From the NCBI GenBank assembly GCA_009602725.1, contig WELB01000010.1, positions 1,028,092 to 1,092,091 of the forward strand: a stretch of 64,000 bases of DNA, in the 5' to 3' direction. Numbering within the stretch: position 1 is the stretch's first letter; every line of letters begins with the position of its first letter. Shown piece after piece: positions 23,090 to 37,200 of the stretch. The notes below the pieces were generated by a model, which worked only from the letters and a program-made list of their open reading frames with translations, did not search any database and was not told the DNA's origin. Source of the stretch: Spirogloea muscicola. Taxonomy: Eukaryota; Streptophyta; Zygnematophyceae; Spirogloeales; Spirogloeaceae. Made by a program: the position numbers and the translations under genes.

Positions 23090-23575
23090 TTGATGAAGAT
23101 TTTTTCTTTTTGTTGGATGAAGGAAGCGAGAGAGAAGGCGCGCGGTGCGCATGAGATTGAAACGGTGGCCAATTCCAGCCCTTACAAATGTCGTGTTACG
23201 GGGTAATGAGCTAGCTAAGGGGGACACTACATATCCCCGAGTGAGCACATGCATATCTGACATGCTAAGCTGAGGCGCCAAACCACCGCCACGGAAGCCA
23301 TTAAGCCTGGGCTAATGCAAGCCCAGCACGCTGGTGTATCGCGAGTGCCTGGGAGCGCTGTAGACTCATTGACAGCCGCATTCTACAGCACGCAACGATG
23401 GCTTGCGGGACGCTAGAATGCCCTAAGCTACCCGCCCGACTACGTCGGCGGGCATCGACATGCAGAGCCAGGCGATGGAGGAGGGAAGACCACTTCGTTC
23501 CGTAGCCGCCGTGTATGTCCATGGCGGATGGGAAGAAGTGGTCGCACAGGGGGTGGTCATTGTAGTGCCCCTCCT
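23090..23575 (-). mobile_element. LINE C-terminal coding end and 3' UTR (minus)
   Basis: The minus strand encodes a C-terminal segment of the LINE protein: DIHGGYGTKWSSLLHRLA, MRLSMSLQRSQALAIHQRAG and LSMSDMHVLTRGY. The 3' UTR then ends in GCGCACCGCGCGCC near 23130. It matches the segment at 49480-49880 almost base for base over several hundred bases, so both insertions are probably recent. Confidence 0.8.
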
Positions 23576-23695
23576 TCTTCCTCTCCGCATGATGTGGCTG
23601 CTGATATGGGGAAAAGCGGCTGTGAAAGCCAGCCAGATGCATACAGCAAGGTGTTCATGACGGAGCCACAAGCTACACAGCCAGGGCGCTCTCGA
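23575..23695 (-). mobile_element. LINE tail with hairpin (minus)
   Basis: The minus strand reads GGCTGGCTTTCACAGCCGCT then TTTCCCCATATCAGCAGCC, a diverged LINE tail hairpin. A copy lies at 5218-5320. Confidence 0.6.
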
Positions 23696-24346
23696 TAGAT
23701 GCTCAGGCCGCCTTCCAAAGCCACGCATGAGAGCACACCTGCACTGATGGACTCCCTGCTCGGCTTGGGCCCCTTTCAAGCGAGGACCTCACTGCCATTG
23801 CCACATTGAGCAGAGCGCCTATGTGCTACAGACCACTGCATTGCCGAGCTGAACTTTTTACCTTGTCAGTCTGCCAGAGCGTCCTTGACAAGCCATTCGC
23901 GGGAAATCCAAGGCACTCCTTATTTCAGTCAAGAGCCAGTCCTTTGAATGTGACTTGCCCTATCCTGGACAACCCCCTGTTGCTGGCAGCAGTGGTGCTT
24001 TGTGAGGTGGTAATGCGGAGGGCAGCATACTGCGCAGGCATCCAAACATGCTTCTGGGACTGGCATGATCAAGCAGTGCTCCTTCGAGACCCAGAGTGAA
24101 GAGATATTAATCATCTGTATCAAGGGCAGCCCAGGCGACCATCAGGGCTACCTGCAGCTTGTGAAGGCATCATCTCCTCTTTAACATGCTCAGTTGCCAC
24201 AGCGGAGCATGCTTGGCCCTCCCTTGGCCAAGCAAGGAGTGTGCACCGGTGCAGGCTTTGCCTGCCTGCTGTGTACCTCAAAGAGGCGCATGGCTTGAAG
24301 AACGTTACTGCACTTAGGGATGGGCCCAAGACTTGAGGGAGGCTTG
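23696..24346. other. No gene recognised
   Basis: Intergenic DNA between LINE remnants and the hexokinase 3' end. No exon or RNA gene could be supported. Confidence 0.5.
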
Positions 24347-27540
<3,194 letters not shown>

Positions 27541-27634
27541 GGTCGCCGACGCCGCCGCCAAACGCGCCGCCGTGCGCCGCGGGCATGCAGGCGGAGCAAT
27601 GCCGAGCTAGGAACGCGGCCAGCGGGGTCTCCTC

Positions 27635-27635
<1 letters not shown>

Positions 27636-27668
<33 letters not shown>

Positions 27669-27670
27669 TT
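27636..27670 (-). repeat. (CGG)n run upstream of hexokinase
   Basis: Eleven or so GCC triplets (plus strand) about 100 bases upstream of the hexokinase start codon. Confidence 0.92.
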
Positions 27671-27934
27671 ACGCCGATAAGAGGCAGTGATATGGGGATC
27701 CGGGAGTGCGCGGGGCGGGGCATCTCTCTCTCCCCAGCAGCACCTCAAGCGTGTGACCAGCGCCTCGCCCGCGGAGGAGGGGGAAGCACCTGCCGCTTTT
27801 GAGGCGGCCGCTCCAAAGTGGCGATCCATGTCGCGGTGCCACATGGGGGACGCGCCGTACGCCGGCTGGCTGGGGCGAATGCCACCGCAGGCAGGCATCG
27901 GCGAGGAAGCGGCCTTTTTGCTCTCAAGAAGTAG

Positions 27935-28085
27935 AAAGCCTTTTCAGCTTCAGGCCCCCTTAGTAGCTGCTTAGCGCATTTTAGGCCCCTCCATCATTTG
28001 GCCCCTTCGAACCTTTGTCAATTCTTTTTCGGGCTGGCTTTTCACAGCCCTTGCCCCCATTGGGAGTGCCCCTTCTCTCTTTTCA
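27935..28085 (+). mobile_element. LINE 3' UTR tail (plus)
   Basis: Reads TTCAGGCCCCCTTAGTAGCT, then TTTGGCCCCTTCGAACCTTT, then the hairpin GGGCTGGCTTTTCACAGCCC and TTGCCCCCATTGGGAG. It is a close copy of the tail at 3340-3450. Confidence 0.8.
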
Positions 28086-28440
28086 GCAGGGGCTCGCCGT
28101 TCGAGGGAAGGCGCGCGATGCTGCATGAAATTGGAAGGGAGGCCAATTCAAGCCAATACAAATGTCCATGCAAGTCTATGGTGCTTAATCAATGCTGCAT
28201 AAAACGAAAGCCATGCGCTAAGGTGGGGGTAGCCGTGTGACGTTAGTACACACGGTTGAGCATATACAAATCCGACAAGCTAACTTGGGGAGCCGGAGCG
28301 CCGCCACGGAAGCCGGTGGCCTGACTAAGAAGCAGCTCAAGAGAAGAAGCTCGTCCACTGGGAGCGAGGGCTGTAAACAGGCAGCCCACTCCACATGATG
28401 GAAAGAGCCCCGCAGTCCTGCGCGATGGTGGGCTCCCATT
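28086..28440 (-). mobile_element. LINE C-terminal end and 3' UTR (minus)
   Basis: The minus strand carries a tail hairpin near 28363-28393 and the last coding residues (SLSDLYMLNRVY, near 28243-28278). The 3' UTR then runs to GGCCTCCCTTCCAATTTCAT near 28120-28140. Several pieces may be joined. Confidence 0.65.
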
Positions 28441-28504
28441 GAAGTAGTGGGGACAAGTGAGCACCTATTTGTAGAGGCACTTGGGTAGCTGTGTTGTGTA
28501 TTGC

Positions 28505-28640
28505 TTTCCGGCCCCTTCGGACCTTCTCTATCATTTGATGGGCTGGCCGTTCATTCATCCGCCTCCTTTTTGGGCTGGCCTCTCCCAGCCACCAGTTAAT
28601 CTGGCCGCGCTTGCTCTTTGTCGGGAGGTCAGCCTGGGGC
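28505..28640 (+). mobile_element. LINE 3' UTR tail (plus)
   Basis: Reads CCGGCCCCTTCGGACCTTCT and a hairpin GGGCTGGCCTCTCCCAGCC near 28574-28592, then CACCAGTTAATCTGGCCGCG, matching the distal tail at 3455-3480. Confidence 0.7.
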
Positions 28641-28689
28641 ACACTAGCATCCGCAGGTGTAAGTAGCATGTTACCGATCGCTGCTAGAT

Positions 28690-28980
28690 ATGCAGCGCTC
28701 CCAAGCTTTGGCTACACATCAGCATGCTGAGTGCGGTCTAAGACAGGCCACTGGCTTCTGTAGCGGTCGGTGCTCGAGCTCCCCAAGTTAGCTTGTCGAA
28801 TCGGTATGTGCTCACTCGTGGATAATACAGTTCCCTTCAGCTGGTTCTTCCACAGTCCTAAGCCCCTCTTAGCATAGGGCTTCGCTTTGTGTAGCCCCAT
28901 TCTTCGCACTAGCTTTTGCCTGAATATGTACTGGGCTTGATTTGGCCTCCCTCACACATCATGCGCACTCTTGGGATGAT
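28690..28980 (+). mobile_element. LINE C-terminal end and 3' UTR (plus)
   Basis: Begins with CAGCGCTCCCAAGCTTTGGC (the LQRSQALA region) and reaches TATGTGCTCACTCGTGGATA near 28805. It then carries the second-subfamily 3' UTR (TTAGCATAGGGCTTCGCTTT, TTGGCCTCCCTC). Internally deleted relative to other copies. Confidence 0.6.
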
Positions 28981-29399
28981 TATTCTTTACTTGAGTAAGG
29001 ATGCTGGCCTTCTGCAAAGCAGTTCACACCCGGACCATTGGTGGTTCCCCCGTCGTTCCCTTGGTGCAATAGCTCAACTTAGCCTTCGAAAGGATGAGTA
29101 CTGGCTCGACTTGGCTAATTCAATCTATGCGCATTCCAAGGGGTTTTGGTAAACCTAACCTGTGATATCCTTCATCAATCTCAGTGTAGAGGTTCGCCTT
29201 GACCACCAAAGCGTGTGTTCGTTCGGATACTGCCCTCTTGAAGAGTTGTTCCCTCAAGTAATGGCGGAGGGGAAGGAATGCCACTAAAGCTTGTATGCAA
29301 TGGCGCATGTTGGGGGCAGCAATGGGGTGTGCATTGAATCATGGAGGTCCTGACTGGCCGAGTACCAAGGCAAGCACATTGACAGATGTACATCATCTG

Positions 29400-29650
29400 C
29401 TGCTAAGCTGACCTGCTCAGTAACCACGAGTCAGCACATAGAGGTCGCTGACTGATGCCCGAATATCGGACGGCATATCACAAGCTCTCTTGCCACCAGC
29501 TAAGGCTCGACCAGCTATCTGGTGCAAAGCATGAGCTTGAGCTCGCTGCCAACATGCTGACACACGACGTCGCAAAAATGATAAAGAGGCTGCCGGCATA
29601 CCCATTCTGGGCTGGAAGCATATCCTCACGTTGTGCATATCCTAGACTTG
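29400..29650 (-). mobile_element. LINE C-terminal coding fragment (minus)
   Basis: The minus strand encodes a helix resembling ALHLRAGRALAAA (ALHQIAGRALAGG) and the terminus VSDLYVLTRGY, then the 3' UTR start near 29417. Confidence 0.6.
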
Positions 29651-29679
29651 CAATGTTCTTAAGTACTGTATGAAATCGG

Positions 29680-29930
29680 AAGACCCATGCAGCCAAAGGT
29701 GTCAAATTGCTGGTAGAAGGTGATCACTGCGGGGGTAGTCTTCCGCAGGGGACGTCTGCTCGCTCGTGAATACTGATTTCACACTGTTACCTCAGCCACC
29801 TTAGCATAGGGCTTCGTTTCATGTAGCCTTATTTGTTTCCAACTTTTTGCCTGGAAATGGACTGGCTTGATTTGGCCTCCCTTTCATTTCATGCGCACCG
29901 CGCGCCTTCTCTCTCAGTTGAGAGTAGTGC
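29680..29930 (+). mobile_element. LINE 3' UTR tail (plus)
   Basis: Contains TCTGCTCGCTCGTGAATACT, CACCTTAGCATAGGGCTTCG and TTGGCCTCCCTTTCATTTCA followed by TGCGCACCGCGCGCCTTCTC. It is the best-preserved 3' end of the second subfamily. Confidence 0.7.
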
Positions 29931-30668
29931 TGCAGCTTCTCTGCTCTGCACTTCCCACTGCGTGGTCAGCAATGTGGGTCGATGCTGGACTTTTGTACGC
30001 CTCCGTCACAACCACATTGACCAAGGCTCGTGGGCCTCCGCCAGGTTGTACACCTATAATGTCTAGGGTGCGACGGTGATGGCATCCCTGAAGGAGGGAG
30101 GGGGAGGCTGGAGGTCGGAGGGCAAGAAGAGGGCGTTAAGGAGCTATCGTGCTCTGTCACAATGATCGAATACATCATTAGACCAGACCAGTAGTTATCA
30201 ATGTAGGAAATTTTCACGTTGGCCAGCAGATTGAGCAACTACGTGCAATACCGAGATGGAGTAAGGGTGATTACTTACTCAGATGATTTGAACAAATGCA
30301 CGAATCTCTGTATGTGTATCAAGCACAAGCATGAAGAGCTTCATAAGCTCCACTTCAACGTTGTTCTTCTTGTGCAATTAGCCAACTCGATGTTCGTCAG
30401 ATCAATCTTGTTGGGCAACCATCTATTTACATTCTCTTGTGGTCAAGGGATGGCCAGCTACTTTGAATGTACTAATAATGACGACTACATCGATAAGTGT
30501 AACAGAACCAGGCTATGGCACGAGATGTCAAAACGACCCTACACCTTGTCACTCCTTGTCAATGAATGATATAACCCAAGCTTTGAATGTTGTAACTAAA
30601 GCGTCGACTCTAAGGTCAGGCCGGGTTGGGGCTTGCTGTGGTGTCCTGCTTGTTTTGTGGTCATTGGG
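29931..30668. other. No gene recognised; AT-rich spacer
   Basis: The AT content is clearly higher than in neighbouring DNA, mainly at 30180-30600. Short frames exist but none resembles a known family. It lies immediately 3' of the U2 snRNA gene. Confidence 0.45.
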
Positions 30669-30690
30669 AACTCCCCCCGGGAGGGGAGTT
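30669..30690 (-). terminator. GC-rich inverted repeat just 3' of U2 snRNA
   Basis: AACTCCCC and GGGGAGTT form an 8-bp inverted repeat around a short GC loop, beginning about 7 bases past the predicted U2 3' end. It may take part in 3' end formation. The plant snRNA 3' box was not recognised. Confidence 0.35.
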
Positions 30691-30696
30691 GGTGGG

Positions 30697-30891
30697 TGGG
30701 GTGTGCCCTCCCCGGAAGTAGTGCAATACCGGGGCGACGCCGGCGGGCCCGAGCAGCAAGCTGCCCCTGTGGGTCCCGCCCCCCCGAAAAATTAGATTAA
30801 TATCATGTGACCCGATGGGTCACGTATCAGATATTAAACTGATAAGAACAGATACTACACTTGATCTTAGCCAAAAGGCCGAGAAAGGTAT
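30697..30891 (-). ncRNA. U2: U2 spliceosomal snRNA
   Basis: On the minus strand the RNA begins ATACCTTTCTCGGCCTTTTG, the plant-type U2 5' end, followed by GCTAAGATCAAGTGTAGTAT and CTGTTCTTATCAGTTTAATA. The branch-site recognition element GTAGTA is at 30859-30854. Stem IIa/IIb (GATACGTGACCCATCGGGTC) is followed by a Sm-like site AATTTTTC. A GC-rich 3' half then ends in stem IV with CCGGTATTGCACTACTTCCGG. The length is about 195 nt. The 5' half is essentially invariant and the 3' half is diverged, as usual. The 3' end is estimated to within a few bases. Confidence 0.96.
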
Positions 30892-30915
30892 GCTTGATCC
30901 GTGCAAGCGGGGGGG

Positions 30916-30966
30916 TTATGTAGGGGTTTAGTTGGGAGCTGCGCTGCCCGCCCCGCGGCATGGGAT
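30916..30966 (-). promoter_or_regulatory. Plant-type snRNA promoter (USE + TATA-like) of U2
   Basis: ATCCCATGCCG (30966-30956) matches 8 of 11 positions of the plant upstream sequence element RTCCCACATCG. TACATAA (30922-30916) is a TATA-like box whose end is about 25 bases before the RNA start. The 33 nt between them is the spacing known for RNA polymerase II snRNA genes of plants; polymerase III genes have the boxes about one helical turn closer. Confidence 0.7.
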
Positions 30967-30999
30967 TAAACGGCGGGCATCTGGAGTCCAAGGTCCACG

Positions 31000-31900
31000 A
31001 CCGTGACGTGTTATAGAACACCGGCGAGCGCTACCGCTTGCATTCCTGTATAACGTGTACATCCAAGAAGCAACAAGCGATTCTCTACTTTAAACCGGAG
31101 GCTGGAATTGTGGCGGCGCGCGCCCGAGCGATTATCCCCACCCGTCCATCCCGTGTCGAGGAGAAGATTTATCCCACGGCGTCCGTCATAAGTACCGCGG
31201 CTTCTCCAACGCGTCATGCCGCTTCCTCGGCATTGCTAGCTTCATCTCCTCAGGAGGTAGATAACAGTATTTGGAATCGTCAGCACGTCCTGAGCACGGA
31301 CCCGGCGGGGCCGTCAGTGGCGCGCCGCCGTGGCGGCCTTCTTTATTAGCCACGTTGGCATCCTAGGCGTCGGCGCCGACGCGACAGAGCGTTGCGCGCC
31401 CCGTCGGGATAGCGTCGGCGTCCCGTCGATGATCCCGGCTGCGACGTCCTCGTCGCGTCGTCGTCGCGTCTTGGCCGAAAAGGCGGCGGGGGGTCGTCCC
31501 TCCGGCGACGGAATGCCCTAACTCGTCGGCCATTCCGGAATCCAAAACTCCGGCCGCCAAGAAGGGTGGAGAGACGGCGGAATGCCGCGGCCGCCGCCCC
31601 CGCCGCGGGCCGGGCTTCCGGGAAGCTGGGGTAGCGGCCGCCAGGTGGCCCGCCGCACGCGGACCCGAAAAGGGGTCCCGCCGCAAATCCCACGACCCCG
31701 CAGATCGGAGGCGGATGGCGCCCAGCAAGCCTCGCCCTAACATAATCAAGAACTACACCTGCTGTATGCACCTGGCCGGCCGCTTGCAGTCGATTGTCAT
31801 ATTGTTTCTGGGCATCCCCCCTCGGCCCCCTTTGGGAGAGCCATTTTCTCTCCTTCCTCCGAGCGCCTTCGCATTAACAGCCGCTCTTTGTTAGAAGCCG
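31000..31900. other. No gene recognised; GC-rich
   Basis: Strongly GC-rich with many CGTCG/GCGAC words at 31360-31520. No exon matches a known family. It may hold the LRAT gene promoter and 5' UTR. Confidence 0.4.
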
Positions 31901-33426
31901 CGTTATTTCGTATCCCAGACCAGGGCCTGTCTACCCGCCGCTGCCGTCGCCGCGGTTGCGCCCGCGGCGACGGCGGCGGCGGCGGCGGCGGCGGCGGGGG
32001 GGAGCGCTCCGGAAAAGGAGGCGGGGACCACGGCGGAATTTGCGGNCCACATCTACTCGTGGCGCCGCGGCTACCTCTACGCCCACCACGGTGAGCCCGC
32101 CGCCGTCACCGCCGCCGCAGCCGCAAATCTCTCGCGTAGAACCTGTAGCGAAGCCACGGACAGAAGACAATGAAGCGGGAACGACATCGGAATCGCCGGT
32201 TTTGCTCCTGCAGCTGCCAGCATGCTCGCCAGCAACAATGCTGGCAAGGGCCCGCAGCTGCAAGGATTGCCATTTGCTGCTATTTTTTGCCACGGCAGGA
32301 GTGGCTGCCAGCGGCGAGCAAGCAGCGCAGCGTAGCGGCCATGCGCAGGCCGCGCCCACAACCGTGTTGGCGCGGCCGTTGCCGCGCCCACACGATCGTT
32401 GTCGCTGCCGTCTAACACTCGCCGCTCTGGTCATGTGGTCATGGACCTCACTGCGTTACGCGCGCTCTGAATTCATAGGGATCTATGTCGGTAGTGGTCG
32501 CGTGATCCACTTCACGCGCGGGCGGGACCGCGAGCTGGGTACCGGCACGCGCCTGGACGTCATCTTCGCCAGCTCCGCGCCGCCGGCGGCGGAGGACGCC
32601 GTGTGCCCCGACTGCGGCCTGCACGGCCTGAGCCACGGCGTTGTCGAGTCCTGCCTCGCCTGCTTCCTCTCCGGGTGCCCGCTCTACTGCTACGCCTACT
32701 CGGCCGACGTCCTCAGCTTCCTGGGCAAGCGCGGCGGCACCTGCTCGCTCACGGCGGCGCACGACGCGGAGGCCACCGTGCGCCGCGCGCGCTGCCTCCT
32801 CGCCCACGGCTTCGGCGAGTACCAGCTGTTTGACAACAACTGCGAAGACTTTGCCGTCTACTGCAAGACGGAGCTCCTGGTGCTGCCGGACCGCACACGG
32901 CTCGGCGGCAGCGCCCAGGCGTCGTCCATCCTCGGCGCCTTCCACTCTGCGGCGCTGTCCGCGCCCGCCCGCATGCTCACCGCCTCTGGCCCCGCTGTGT
33001 CGCTCGCCCTCGTCGCCGGCTTCTACTACTGGGGAAGGTCTGCTCTCATCAGACAATTATACCCATCTTACTGTGCTATTTGCTGATGCAAATGCCATCT
33101 GTTTAGGGAATGCAAACCTTATCTCCTCATGTTGAGGTGATGTACCTCCTGACGGCCAATTGCTGCTGCGCTGCCTCCACCTTCTCCACAGGGTCGCGCA
33201 CGATATAGGTGTGCGGAAGGATGCTGTACGGCTCCCGGTGGAGGAGCTGGTCGAGAACCTCAAGCTTGCCCATCACTCGGCCCGGGAGGCGGCCGCCCTT
33301 CGCGTGGTCGGCACAGCCGCGGCCCTGCTGGCCACTGAGGCTAGCCAGGTGTACCTTCTTGACGCCCCCACAGCTTGTCCGCCACACTCCAACGCTGATT
33401 TGACCCCCGAGCTGGCCACGTCTTAG
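31895..33426 (+). CDS. LRAT/NC-domain protein, 3 exons (5' end uncertain)
   Basis: A papain-fold acyltransferase/hydrolase-like protein of the LRAT group, common in plants but mostly uncharacterised. Exons: (31895 or later)-32090, 32479-33037, 33192-33426; GT-AG. Exon 1 ends IYSWRRGYLYAHH and exon 2 starts GIYVGSGRVIHFTRGR, giving the conserved His region. The catalytic Cys lies in FDNNCEDFAVYCKTELL. Exon 3 gives VRKDAVRLPVEELVENLKL and a C-terminus of no clear motif. A hydrophobic stretch (VSLALVAGFYYW) ends exon 2. No ATG is visible in frame between the upstream stop (about 31892) and exon 1's end. The start is probably hidden by the collapsed (GGC)n run and the undetermined base at 32046. 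Confidence 0.8.
31970..32000 (+). repeat. (GGC)n run at LRAT gene 5' end
   Basis: GGC triplets in or next to exon 1, 46 bases before the undetermined base at 32046. Confidence 0.85.
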
Positions 33427-34271
33427 GGGATCTGACGACGTGCACAGCTGCAAGGAAGTGCACATCCTGTTGCCCTTTGGAAGCTTGCCTCAAGGCTATT
33501 CAAGTCGCACGGGTGTTAAGGTGGGCATGACATTGGACACACACAATCTGCATCATTGTGTACATACAAACAACCCAGCAAAGTTGCAGAGTGGACATTT
33601 TCGTACCGTGGTGCCGCTAACCCTAGCCGGCTGTCATTCGTTTTGTCAGAGCCATAGACAAATTCCCAGCTTATTATTTGGAATATGTTGCCCCTCTTGC
33701 TTTCACTGGATGAGCAGTAGTATCAGAGATACTCCTAAGATCTGAGTATAGAGAAGAACAAATTTTTACCATGCGGTGATGCGCATGCAAACCTGCCAGA
33801 CCACTTCTTCATGAACACTATGCACATGTCCCACAAGCAGAGTGCAGCAGGTGATAATTGATATTTTCAGCACATTCAAAAGCTGCACAAGCAGGAGATA
33901 GAAGCTGCATCAGTATCATGCATGGTCTTGTTTTCATGCTTCAGAAGCGTGGCACAAAGTTCCTGAATGCCTATTGCAGGCACGGGTTTAAGTGTGAGGA
34001 GTGCTGGGGCACGCATTGCATGCGCCAATCCAGAAAAATAATACAGAAGCCGCACAATCGGGCAGCAAAAGGCTAAGCTTGGAGAATGTTAAGCAAGGTG
34101 GAAGCTACACCCAGATCACACTGAGCCTGTCTATTGAGATGGAAATGCCGCTAGGCAGGATAAGGGTTGGGTCAAGATGGCTACACCGACGTCTGAACCT
34201 ACACTGCTGCATGATTACTAAGTTGCTGCTTTTTGAGGGGAGATTTACGTCAAGAAGTTGCACCAGTTGCA
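33427..34271. other. Tail-to-tail intergenic region, LRAT/DUG
   Basis: Presumed 3' UTRs of convergent genes. No exon, RNA gene or LINE tail recognised. Confidence 0.55.
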
Positions 34272-37200
34272 TCAAGATGTGCCCAAGGCATACAAGAGGT
34301 CTCTAATGACCTCCTTGCCTCTCACAAAATTCATCCACCGAAGCCTCTCGTTCTGCACAGGCAGAGGGAGGTACTTTGGAGCAGGTGAGAAGAAGCAGTT
34401 GCGCCCTTGCAGCAGTTGCTCTTACACTGACACTTGATGTATATATATAGTCGTCCTAATGGTGGTGCGTGCTTGGCACAAAGTACCTGAGGTGCCGAAT
34501 GATCAGTCGCTTGACTGATTGGCAGCTGCAGAGCTGGCGCGCCCAGCACTTTCTCCAAGAATGGCAACACCGGCAAAGTGCCGCCTTCTCTCACATACCT
34601 GCAGCAGGACACATGCAGGCCTTGAGACTGCAAGACATGCAAGGTGTGCTTACCAGACAAATCGGCTGGACGTTGGTGTGGATTTACATTCTCTTGTCAT
34701 CACCACCGGATTGAAGCATTGCACAGAGTTTCTGTTACTTGCCAAACTAGCTACTCGTGACCCATGTGTCGTACATACGAGATGTGGTACTATATGTCAA
34801 GACCAAAGTGCTAGGTTACTAGACCAGACCCAAGTGGACATCTGCCAGAACCTGTGACAGGTGTAAGACCCAAAGATACGTACATAGGTCGCATCCCCCA
34901 CTGCTTCTCAATGGCCTTCTCAGCAGTTTTGTAGAAATGACAATTGGGATCAGCCAACCACCTGTCAGAATGTGCAAGCGCAGATTTTGTATCAAAGCAT
35001 GCCAGCACAATATGCGCCTTACATCTCAACAAACGAGGGAGAGCTTTGACCCCTGCTTCTCCGGGAGAAAGCTTCTAATATACTGATGCAAAGACTATAA
35101 CACTCTTGAAGAGACATGCTGTGACTGAGACTTGCTCAGTGTCTCTGCTTTGCTGGTGACTCACGCATGTTGCAGTCCAGTAAGAGTACTTTCTAACTCT
35201 AAGCAATGACAATAAGCACTACAACACCAGATTGAACACATCACTCACCAGTCTCCCACGTGAGCGACTCTGACGTTGATCTTGTTGCCAACTGACCGCA
35301 ACTTTGCAAACTCATGATTGATGTGACCTCGGAACTTGTCCACAAGCCTCTCTGGGTTCTGGTCAGGCACGTGTCTGATGCAGACCTGAAAGCACCACAA
35401 CAAAGTCCTCCAGGCATGAAGGACAGAAGCCAATAGGGCACATGTCTTCGTTTGAGCACCAAAATAAGCTTAACGGACTTCACAAAAAATGTGTCATAAG
35501 CATGGCCGTCTCAAGTACACACTACCCAAAATGATGTCATCATGCTCCCTTTCTGGCAAACATAATACGCTTAGGAGGTATCAAACTCGACAGACATTGA
35601 CCAAGAGACGCACTCTGGCTGTGCAGCTCCTTGGAATGACCGACCATCCATGTGCTGCTGAATCGATGCCAGTTATGCTGAGTGACGGGTTTCGCCACCT
35701 ATTTAGCAGGACATCTTTTGGAGAGGAGGCTGCTAGAGCTCTTAATCCACTGGCAACCTGCGCTGGCCAGACGCAGGTGCAGGCCAGTGAGAGCTTTCAC
35801 AAGCTGGCCAAGCTAGTAAAATATCCTTACTTCAGCTTGAAGCCTTGCTTCAGAATGAGGCAGAGTGTAGGGATACAACTGCATGATCAGAATGACCTTG
35901 TAGTCCTCGAGTTGAAAGGACAGCTCCTCATAGAGCGCTGCTTCCTCATCATCTAAAGGCTTTACGTCATCATAGAAGCCTGGAACACATTAAGCACACA
36001 TTCCACCACTCTGTCATATCAGAAAAAAGTTCAAGTGGACCTCAAAAGCATATTGAAAGCAATATCAAGCAGCAATCTGCAGCACAAAATCACTGCTTCA
36101 AAAGCATCGTATAAGCACACCGGGAATGAGGATCATATTGTTGGAGTCGACAAGGTGGGAGAGGACTGTGACAAGGTCATTCATGGGCTCGGAGAAAGCT
36201 CCTCCATCTGTGCCAGAATGAAGGTCCTTCGCTGGCCCGTCGACCTCCACTTCGAGGCAGATCAAACCCCTCATGCCATATGTCAAGCAAGGGTACTCAT
36301 CGCTGCAGATTGGGCACAACATACTTTGAGATAGGTGGCAGATAAGCCCATCTGTGGCGCTCTTAGGCTGGATTCCACAAGCAAGGTCATGAATGACGCA
36401 TTTGTTGCAGCAAGCACTGCCAGACTTGCAGGTGATCGACCATCCTAATTCTGCAGATCTCTGAATTTTGCCTAGTGCTGCAGCACAAAGCGTCACTGAC
36501 TTGAACCAGGAGCCACTGGCCGAGAGGATGAAACCCGTGCCTTCAAACCACTCAAGGTTAGCTTGCACAGCCTCTCTAAAGCCCTGCACACAAGTGTAGA
36601 CCAGCCTGTGATGCTGAGCAGCTAATTCCACTACAGCCCAACTAGCTATTAAGTGCAGTACATGGTAATGAGTACAAGCAGGGAGTCCTAAGAAGAAATA
36701 ATGTTTAAGTGCTATCACGTAGATAAACATTGGTTCTAGTAGTGGCTTCCTTCATGGCAAGGTACGAGTATAAAGTAGGTGGTCATCCATATATAACCTG
36801 GCTGTTTGAGATTGTTACCTGCGAGCCGCTTTCCTGCATGCCATCAATGATAAAAATGACATTCGCCTTCAATTCTCCGCTTGTCACTAGCTCCTGAAAA
36901 AGAGCAGACAGATGATTCATGTCTTTGGACAAATTACATTGCAAACAATTTGAAAAACATACCAGCAGATACCATTGGGCGACAGGCAAGAACTCAAAGC
37001 CACCAAAAAGTGAGCTTTGTACTGTTGCTCTGCTGATCAATCTTAACAAGTCCGACTAAAAGGACAGGCCCACGACACTGACAAAAACGTCACAAAAGGC
37101 CAGGTCTTACTTTGACAGCAAAGATGGAAGCAACCAAGGGCCCCTTGCTGTCAGAGACCCCTCTTCCATGTAAATAGCCATCAATTGCAGTAACATCGAA

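Noticed and set aside
27541-27561. Seven-residue extension of hexokinase starting at 27561
   Set aside because: The codon there is TTG. ATG 27540 places a standard membrane anchor at the N-terminus.
31330-31780. Arg-rich frames on both strands between U2 and the LRAT gene
   Set aside because: Composition reflects CGTCG-rich DNA. No family, splice or start evidence.
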